Shown: piece by piece, positions 59,379 through 64,000 of the stretch
How positions within the stretch are numbered: position 1 is the stretch's first letter
How the letters are laid out: every line of letters begins with the position of its first letter
NCBI GenBank assembly: GCA_050012375.1
Contig: JBEKHH010000012.1
Span: 32,044 to 96,043, forward strand
DNA length: 64,000 nt
DNA from: PALSA-1353 sp050012375
GTDB lineage: Bacteria > Planctomycetota > Phycisphaerae > Tepidisphaerales > Tepidisphaeraceae
Reading direction: 5' to 3'
Program-made: the position numbers and the translations under genes
The notes under the pieces: generated by a model
Database searches by the model: none
What the model was told of the DNA's origin: nothing
The model's input: the letters and a program-made list of their open reading frames with translations, nothing else

Positions 59379-61078
59379 ACGCGATCGATTACCTCGTTCT
59401 GCTCGGAACGTTGCTCGGCATCGCCGTCTACGGCATTTGGCGGACGCGCGGCCGGCGCGATCTCAAAACCTATATTAAAGGGGACGGAAACACGCGATGG
59501 ATCGTGATCGGCCTGTCCGTCATGGCCACCCAGGCGAGCGCCATTACGTTTCTCTCCACGCCGGGACAAGGTTATGACGGCGGCCTTGGCTTCCTGCAAA
59601 ACTATTTCGGCGCGCCGTTCGCGCTGATCATCATCGCGGCCGTTTTCCTGCCCATCTATCGGCGTCTGAATGTGTACACCGCCTACGAGTTCCTCGGGCG
59701 GCGATTCGATTCCAAGACGCGACTGCTCGGCGCGGCCCTGTTTCTCGTCCAGCGCGGGCTGGGCGCGGGAATCACGATCTATGCGCCGGCCATCGTTCTC
59801 TCCACCGTCATGGGTTGGCGCCTCGACGTCACCATCATTTTCAGCGGGTTGATTGTGATCGTTTACACGGTCGCCGGCGGCAGCCAAGCCGTCAGTGTGA
59901 CCCAGAAATACCAGCTCGCCGTCATTTTCGCGGGGATGATTACCGCGTTCATCGTGCTGCTGGAAAGGCTGCCGGCAGGCCTCACGCTGACCGACGCCCT
60001 GACGTTGGCCGGGGGCTTTAAGAAGCTTGAGGGAGTGGACTTTTCACTGGACATTCATCGCCGGTACACCTTCTGGTCGGGCCTGCTGGGCGGCATGTTC
60101 CTTGCGCTATCGTATTTCGGCACGGACCAATCGCAGGTTCAGCGCTACATCTCCGGCGCCTCCCTTCGCGAGTGCCGGCTGGGTCTGATGTTCAATGCCG
60201 TCTGCAAGATTCCGATGCAGTTTTTTATCCTGATGCTGGGCGTGATGATCTTTGTCTTCTATCAGTTCCAGCAGCCGCCCATTTATTTCGACCGGGCAGC
60301 TTTGGAACATGACGCCGGCGGACGCTTGCGAGGCTTCGAAGCCGACTTTGCCAAAGTTCACGCGCAAGAGCGACAACAATTGCTGGCATGGCTGAATGCA
60401 AAGCACGCCGGCGACCGGGATGCGGAGGCTGCGGCCCGCGCGGCGGCGCTGGCGGCTCACCAGCAAGGCGACGACGTTCGCGCCCGCGCCAAAGCCGCCC
60501 TTTTGCCCGCGAATTCGCGCACGACCACCCACGAAGCCGATTATGTGTTCATCACCTTCATACTCGACTACCTGCCCCACGGAATCATCGGGCTGCTTGT
60601 CGCGGCGTTTTTCGCGGCGGCAATGTCGTCGAAAGCCGCGGAACTCAACGCCCTCGGTTCCACGACCACCGTCGATTTCTATCGGCATATCGTTGCCCGC
60701 GCGGCGACCGACGCGCATTACGTCGCCGCCTCAAGATGCTTCACGATTCTCTGGGGGCTGGTTGCCATCGGCTTTGCCCTTTTTGCCAATCTGGCGGAGA
60801 ACCTCATCCAGGCCGTCAACATCCTCGGCTCGATTTTCTATGGCGTGATGCTCGGCTTGTTCCTCATCGCATTTTTTCTGCGGCGGATCGGCGGCACCGC
60901 GGCCTTCTGGGCGGCGCTGGCGGCGCAATTGCTCGTCTTCGTCCTCTACTTTTCCCTCACCATCAGCTACCTCTGGTATAATTTCATCGGGTGCGCCGCC
61001 TGCATGCTGTTCAGTGCCGCGATCCAAACCGCGATCGGCCCCGCCGCCGGGCGTGAGGAGCCGGCGACCCCCGTATGA
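59375..61078 (+). CDS. Sodium/solute symporter (SSS family)
   Basis: The protein has 567 residues and about 13 helices. Family segments include SVMATQASAITFLSTPGQGY near the sodium site, NVYTAYEFLGRRFDSKTRLL, TVAGGSQAVSVTQKYQ and FFAAAMSSKAAELNALGSTT. A charged helical insert (about residues 310-390, ALEHDAGGRLRGFEADFAKV onward) lies between helices. GTG at 59375 is the start, overlapping the small protein. Next to a secreted deacetylase, it may import an amino sugar, but that is inference. Confidence 0.9.
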   Translation: MNAIDYLVLLGTLLGIAVYGIWRTRGRRDLKTYIKGDGNTRWIVIGLSVMATQASAITFLSTPGQGYDGGLGFLQNYFGAPFALIIIAAVFLPIYRRLNVYTAYEFLGRRFDSKTRLLGAALFLVQRGLGAGITIYAPAIVLSTVMGWRLDVTIIFSGLIVIVYTVAGGSQAVSVTQKYQLAVIFAGMITAFIVLLERLPAGLTLTDALTLAGGFKKLEGVDFSLDIHRRYTFWSGLLGGMFLALSYFGTDQSQVQRYISGASLRECRLGLMFNAVCKIPMQFFILMLGVMIFVFYQFQQPPIYFDRAALEHDAGGRLRGFEADFAKVHAQERQQLLAWLNAKHAGDRDAEAAARAAALAAHQQGDDVRARAKAALLPANSRTTTHEADYVFITFILDYLPHGIIGLLVAAFFAAAMSSKAAELNALGSTTTVDFYRHIVARAATDAHYVAASRCFTILWGLVAIGFALFANLAENLIQAVNILGSIFYGVMLGLFLIAFFLRRIGGTAAFWAALAAQLLVFVLYFSLTISYLWYNFIGCAACMLFSAAIQTAIGPAAGREEPATPV

Positions 61079-61851
61079 CAACCTCGCCTGTCATTTGCTT
61101 CGGCCAGCAACCCTGCGGATTTTTTCCCAAGCGATTTCTGTTTGCGAAAATCCAAACGGCCCGGCGATTGCAGTCGGAGATCGGCGGCGACATCGTCTTC
61201 TTTTACCACGACAGCGATCACGATCCGCGCGAAACAAAGACAATCCTCCGCCATCGCAAATCGGACGAGCGATTCAACCTCAATTTCACCTTCGACAACA
61301 AACTCCAGCGCAAATTTTCCCCCTTTTACCTCAAGCGGGTTGTTCCCGCTTGGCACGCCAAGACCGCTATTCAACTGCCCGCGTACGTCGATCGACGCTG
61401 GGTTGAGGCTTTCAGGAGAACCGCCGCAACCAACGTAGCCGACTTTTGCCTTGGAATGTACCATCACATGGGGTTGCTCGAGGGCATCCGCGTCGCGCGA
61501 TCGAGCGATCCGGCCTTTCGTCGGGCGGCCTGTGACGTGGCCGAGTTCTTTGTGGACGTTCCGTACAACGGCGAGACCGTCCGCGCCCGCGTCGATGGCG
61601 GCGAATTCAACCTCCATGCCGGAGGGGAATCCTTCGTGACCTTCCCTGCCACGCCTTTCACCAGGGAGCAGATAAGCCCGACGCGCGACACCCGGCTGCG
61701 CTGGATGCAATCTGTTTTGCATTGCACCCATTACGTTTCCGGCGCCGGAGAGCAGGCCTATCTGCGCAAGCAAGACACGCCGGAAATCATCTACATCAAC
61801 CGTGATATGATCGAGCGATCCGATGAAGCCTACACCGAACTCCCCCACTGA
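61075..61851 (+). CDS. BshC-like protein (possible short bacillithiol cysteine ligase)
   Basis: The protein has 258 residues. The start, PVICFGQQPCGFFPKRFLFA, then GGDIVFFYHDSDHDPRETKT, recalls the GQQ motif and the EDHD/DDHD region of BshC, but the protein is half the usual length (about 540). It overlaps the symporter stop (ATGA) and the bshB1 gene, which in turn is followed by bshA. Context therefore supports a role in the last step, adding cysteine to GlcN-malate. A different function in the same pathway cannot be excluded. Confidence 0.5.
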   Translation: MTTSPVICFGQQPCGFFPKRFLFAKIQTARRLQSEIGGDIVFFYHDSDHDPRETKTILRHRKSDERFNLNFTFDNKLQRKFSPFYLKRVVPAWHAKTAIQLPAYVDRRWVEAFRRTAATNVADFCLGMYHHMGLLEGIRVARSSDPAFRRAACDVAEFFVDVPYNGETVRARVDGGEFNLHAGGESFVTFPATPFTREQISPTRDTRLRWMQSVLHCTHYVSGAGEQAYLRKQDTPEIIYINRDMIERSDEAYTELPH

Positions 61852-62560
61852 ACTCGCGCCGCTGGTAGCTTTCGGCGCCCACCCTGACGACATCGAATTC
61901 GGTTGCGGCGCCGTCGTCGCCCTGGAGACCCGCGCCGGCCGCGCGGCGCATCTCATCGTCTGCTCGCGCGGCGAATCCGCAACCCACGGCACCCCGGCGC
62001 AGCGAAAGCTCGAAGCGCAAAAATCCGCCGCCATCCTGGGGGCCGGCGTTGAATTCGTCGAACTTGACGGTGACGCACACTTTGAGGCCCGCGCCGCTCA
62101 CGCCATCCGCCTGGCGGCCGTTCTGCGCCGAATTCGCCCGGGCATCGTGCTGGCCCCGAGTCTGGTTGAAAATCAACATCCCGATCATCCCCGGCTCGGG
62201 ACCATGGTGCGTGATGCCGCCCGACTTGCCCGTTACGGCGGCGTCGAGGAATTGCGCGCATCGCCGCCGCACACGATCGACCATTTGTTTTTTTACGCCC
62301 AAAACCCCGAATCCGAGCCGCGCGACATTACCCCCCTGCTTATCAACATTTCCGCGCCGGAGGTTCTCCGTGCCTGGAAGCGCGCCATGCAAGCGCACGC
62401 ATCGCAAACCGGCGCTCGCAACTACATCGAACTGCAACTCACCCGCGCTCGCTTGCATGGATTGCGCGCGGGCGTCGAACATGCCATGGCTCTGTTCCCA
62501 AACGATCCGCTCGTTTTCCAATCTCTGGCCCAGGTAAGGCAAAGTGGCCGGCGATTCTAA
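61823..62560 (+). CDS. bshB1: Bacillithiol biosynthesis deacetylase BshB1
   Basis: BshB1 removes the acetyl group from GlcNAc-malate. The 245 residues show the zinc motif VAFGAHPDDIEFGCGAVVA, the SRGESATHGTPAQRKLEA loop, and the second histidine region NQHPDHPRLGTMVRDAARLA. ARNYIELQLTRARLHGLRAG is typical of the BshB1 type. It overlaps the preceding gene by 29 bases and is followed by bshA 12 bases later. Confidence 0.88.
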   Translation: MKPTPNSPTELAPLVAFGAHPDDIEFGCGAVVALETRAGRAAHLIVCSRGESATHGTPAQRKLEAQKSAAILGAGVEFVELDGDAHFEARAAHAIRLAAVLRRIRPGIVLAPSLVENQHPDHPRLGTMVRDAARLARYGGVEELRASPPHTIDHLFFYAQNPESEPRDITPLLINISAPEVLRAWKRAMQAHASQTGARNYIELQLTRARLHGLRAGVEHAMALFPNDPLVFQSLAQVRQSGRRF

Positions 62561-62572
62561 GAACTCCTAAAC

Positions 62573-63805
62573 ATGGCTTTGGACAAATCCCTCAATATCG
62601 GCATCACCTGTTATCCGTCGGTCGGCGGGAGCGGCATCCTCGCCTCGGCACTCGGCGAGGAACTGGCGCGTCGGGGACATGAGGTGCATTTCATCGGTTA
62701 CGAACGTCCCTTCCGCTTGCCTGACGATGCGCCCCGGCTTCACTTCCACGCGGTCGAGATCAACGACTATGGCCTGTTCAAGTATCCGGACTACACGCTT
62801 CCGCTCTCCGTGAGAATGGCGGAGGTCAGTCGCGATCACAAGCTGGACATTCTTCACGTTCACTACGCCGTCCCGCACGCCACCGCCGCGATTCTGGCCC
62901 GCTCGATGCTAGAGGGAGGCGCACCATTCGCCAACCCCCCACTTCCGTTTAGCCGCGACCCAAAGGGGAGCGCGTTTTCTGGATCTTCGACAATCCCCGA
63001 CTCCCATTTACCGCCTCATCGCCAGCCACGCATCGTCACGACTCTGCACGGCACCGACACCTTGCTCCTGGGCCGTGATCCGGGCTACGGTCCGGCCATC
63101 CGACACGCTTTGAACCATTCAGACGCCATAACCACCGTCTCCGCTTACCTGAAGGATCAAACGCAGCGGCTGCTCGACATCGATCGGCCCATCGACGTCA
63201 TCCACAATTTCTTCGCTCCGCGCCCAACGCGACGCTCGCGCCGGCAAATGCGGGCGGAACTCGGCCTGCATGACGAGGCGATGATTCTGCACGCTTCCAA
63301 TCTTCGTCCCCTCAAACGCATCGATTTGTTGCTCGAAACAGCCGCCCGCATTCGCCCTCGCGAATCGTTCAAACTCGTCATTCTCGCCGGCGAGCCGTTC
63401 GCGCCGTTTGCCGGCGAAGTGCGCCGCCTTGGACTTGAAAACCGCGTCATCGTCCGCGAGAAAGTGAATGATATTGAAGATTATCTCCAGGCCGCCGACC
63501 TCGGCCTGTTCACCTCGGAAATGGAGAGCTTTTGCCTCAGCATTCTGGAGGCGATGTCTTTTGCGTGTCCGAGCGTCGCCACGCGCGTCGGCGGCATTCC
63601 CGAGGTTGTCCAGGACAATATATCCGGCATCCTGGTCCCCCCCGGCGATGCCGATGCCCTTGCCCGCATGGTGGAGCTTCTGATCCAGGACCCGGCCCGC
63701 CGCGCCGCCATGGGCCGCGCCGCACAAACGCGCGCTCGCGACCAGTTTTCCGCCGAAGTTATAGTGCCGCGCTACGAAGCGCTCTACCACCGCGTCCGCG
63801 GCTGA
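62573..63805 (+). CDS. bshA: N-acetyl-alpha-D-glucosaminyl L-malate synthase BshA
   Basis: BshA joins UDP-GlcNAc to L-malate, the first step of bacillithiol synthesis. The 410 residues have a GT4 glycosyltransferase fold: ITCYPSVGGSGILASALGEE, DILHVHYAVPHATAAILA, TTLHGTDTLLLGRDPGY and SEMESFCLSILEAMSFACPS, with VGGIPEVVQDNISGILVPPG. A proline-rich insert of about 30 residues (GAPFANPPLPFSRDPKGSAF) after residue 118 makes it longer than usual. The ATG at 62573 lies 12 bases after bshB1. Confidence 0.9.
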   Translation: MALDKSLNIGITCYPSVGGSGILASALGEELARRGHEVHFIGYERPFRLPDDAPRLHFHAVEINDYGLFKYPDYTLPLSVRMAEVSRDHKLDILHVHYAVPHATAAILARSMLEGGAPFANPPLPFSRDPKGSAFSGSSTIPDSHLPPHRQPRIVTTLHGTDTLLLGRDPGYGPAIRHALNHSDAITTVSAYLKDQTQRLLDIDRPIDVIHNFFAPRPTRRSRRQMRAELGLHDEAMILHASNLRPLKRIDLLLETAARIRPRESFKLVILAGEPFAPFAGEVRRLGLENRVIVREKVNDIEDYLQAADLGLFTSEMESFCLSILEAMSFACPSVATRVGGIPEVVQDNISGILVPPGDADALARMVELLIQDPARRAAMGRAAQTRARDQFSAEVIVPRYEALYHRVRG

Positions 63806-63886
63806 TTGATCGTCACGCACATCGGCTAAGCCGAAATTGCTCTAATGCACATCGTGATTATTCGGCGCCCTTGCGCGTTTAGGGCT

Positions 63887-63902
63887 AGGGGAAAAAACCC
63901 CT
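63887..63902. repeat. Small inverted repeat with A-loop between bshA and the edge gene
   Basis: AGGGG and CCCCT flank six A. It could be a weak terminator for bshA on the plus strand or part of an insertion-sequence end. No T-run follows on the plus strand. Confidence 0.35.
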
Positions 63903-63943
63903 GGACGTTGGTAAACTTGTGGCGTTCGGACAAGGAGGTCTGG

Positions 63944-64000
63944 ATGACGTTAGAGAGTTTGGCCCGTCGGCTGCCGGACGAGGTTTGGGCAGCGTTCGAG
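63944..64000 (+). CDS. Start of a probable transposase (partial, right edge)
   Basis: Nineteen residues are visible: MTLESLARRLPDEVWAAFE. AAGGAGG lies six bases before the ATG at 63944, a good ribosome site. The LPDEVWAAFE segment resembles the N-terminal LS/TDEQW..IEPLLP motif of IS5-type transposases. So little is seen that another protein type is quite possible. Confidence 0.35.
   Translation, partial: MTLESLARRLPDEVWAAFE

Noticed and set aside
1..64000. CRISPR arrays, rRNA or tRNA genes
   Set aside because: No regularly spaced repeats and no cloverleaf with a T-loop motif were noticed; a dedicated scan would be needed to exclude a tRNA fully.

Overview
The window is about 60% GC and almost fully coding. 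It probably comes from a member of the Planctomycetota, most likely Phycisphaerae-like. Several exported proteins carry a TTQPA-type stretch just after the signal peptide, which is common in that class. The gene content also fits: NrfCD-type complexes, a pyruvate:ferredoxin oxidoreductase paired with a dihydroorotate-dehydrogenase-like gene, bacillithiol genes and a secreted PIG-L deacetylase. This assignment is inference. No rRNA, tRNA or CRISPR array was seen.

Layout. 1-3.4 kb: the start of ilvD (minus), a flavin amine oxidase, a FUSC-like membrane protein and a truncated RIC (iron-sulfur repair) remnant. 3.4-8.3 kb (minus): a membrane electron-transfer module (NrfC-like ferredoxin, NrfD-like quinone subunit, anchored protein, monohaem cytochrome, porin-like protein, cytochrome lipoprotein). 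8.4-12.3 kb (minus): a P1B-5-type metal ATPase with a Cys-rich protein and two HypB-like GTPases that lack the normal nickel site. 13.1-18.3 kb (plus): an ADP-forming acyl-CoA synthetase/GNAT fusion, a histidine kinase with a FixL-like haem PAS domain, and a NarL-type response regulator. 18.7-23.4 kb (plus): a fluoride (crcB-motif) riboswitch ahead of a dynamin-like GTPase, a CxxC protein, a phosphoesterase and enolase. 23.4-32.6 kb (minus): pdxH, a membrane pyrophosphatase, a broken PP2C fragment, adenylate kinase, the dihydroorotate-dehydrogenase-like protein and pyruvate:ferredoxin oxidoreductase. 32.8-44.6 kb (plus): a 13-gene operon, hypF-C-D-E, hoxE-F-U-Y-H, hoxW, hypA, hypB, hupE, for a bidirectional [NiFe] hydrogenase. 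45-50 kb: a B12-type radical SAM enzyme, a YbaK protein, a peroxiredoxin, a DsbA-like protein, a zinc-less dehydrogenase and a mosaic pseudogene. 50-55.5 kb: two DUF2294-like genes (one behind an attenuator leader), a hybrid histidine kinase and a diguanylate-cyclase response regulator. 56-63.8 kb (plus): a DUF2911 protein, a secreted PIG-L deacetylase, a Na+/solute symporter with a tiny partner, and bacillithiol genes. A probable transposase starts at the right edge.

How it fits together. Much of the window looks like an anaerobic or low-oxygen energy kit: pyruvate to acetyl-CoA and reduced ferredoxin, acetyl-CoA to acetate plus ATP, H2 cycling with NAD(P), pyrophosphate-driven ion pumping, and a quinone/cytochrome chain. 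A shared imperfect palindrome (TAGG-N8-CCTA, extended form near GCRTAGGKGAATTCSCYTAYGC) lies upstream of the NrfC operon, the acyl-CoA synthetase/kinase/regulator operon, the pyrophosphatase, the PFOR/hydrogenase divergent promoter, the peroxiredoxin/YbaK divergent promoter and the mosaic pseudogene. The FixL-like kinase and NarL-type regulator encoded in the window are the obvious candidates to act on it. The three most notable items are this candidate oxygen-responsive regulon, the P1B-5/HypB-like metal operon, and the fluoride riboswitch on an enolase operon.
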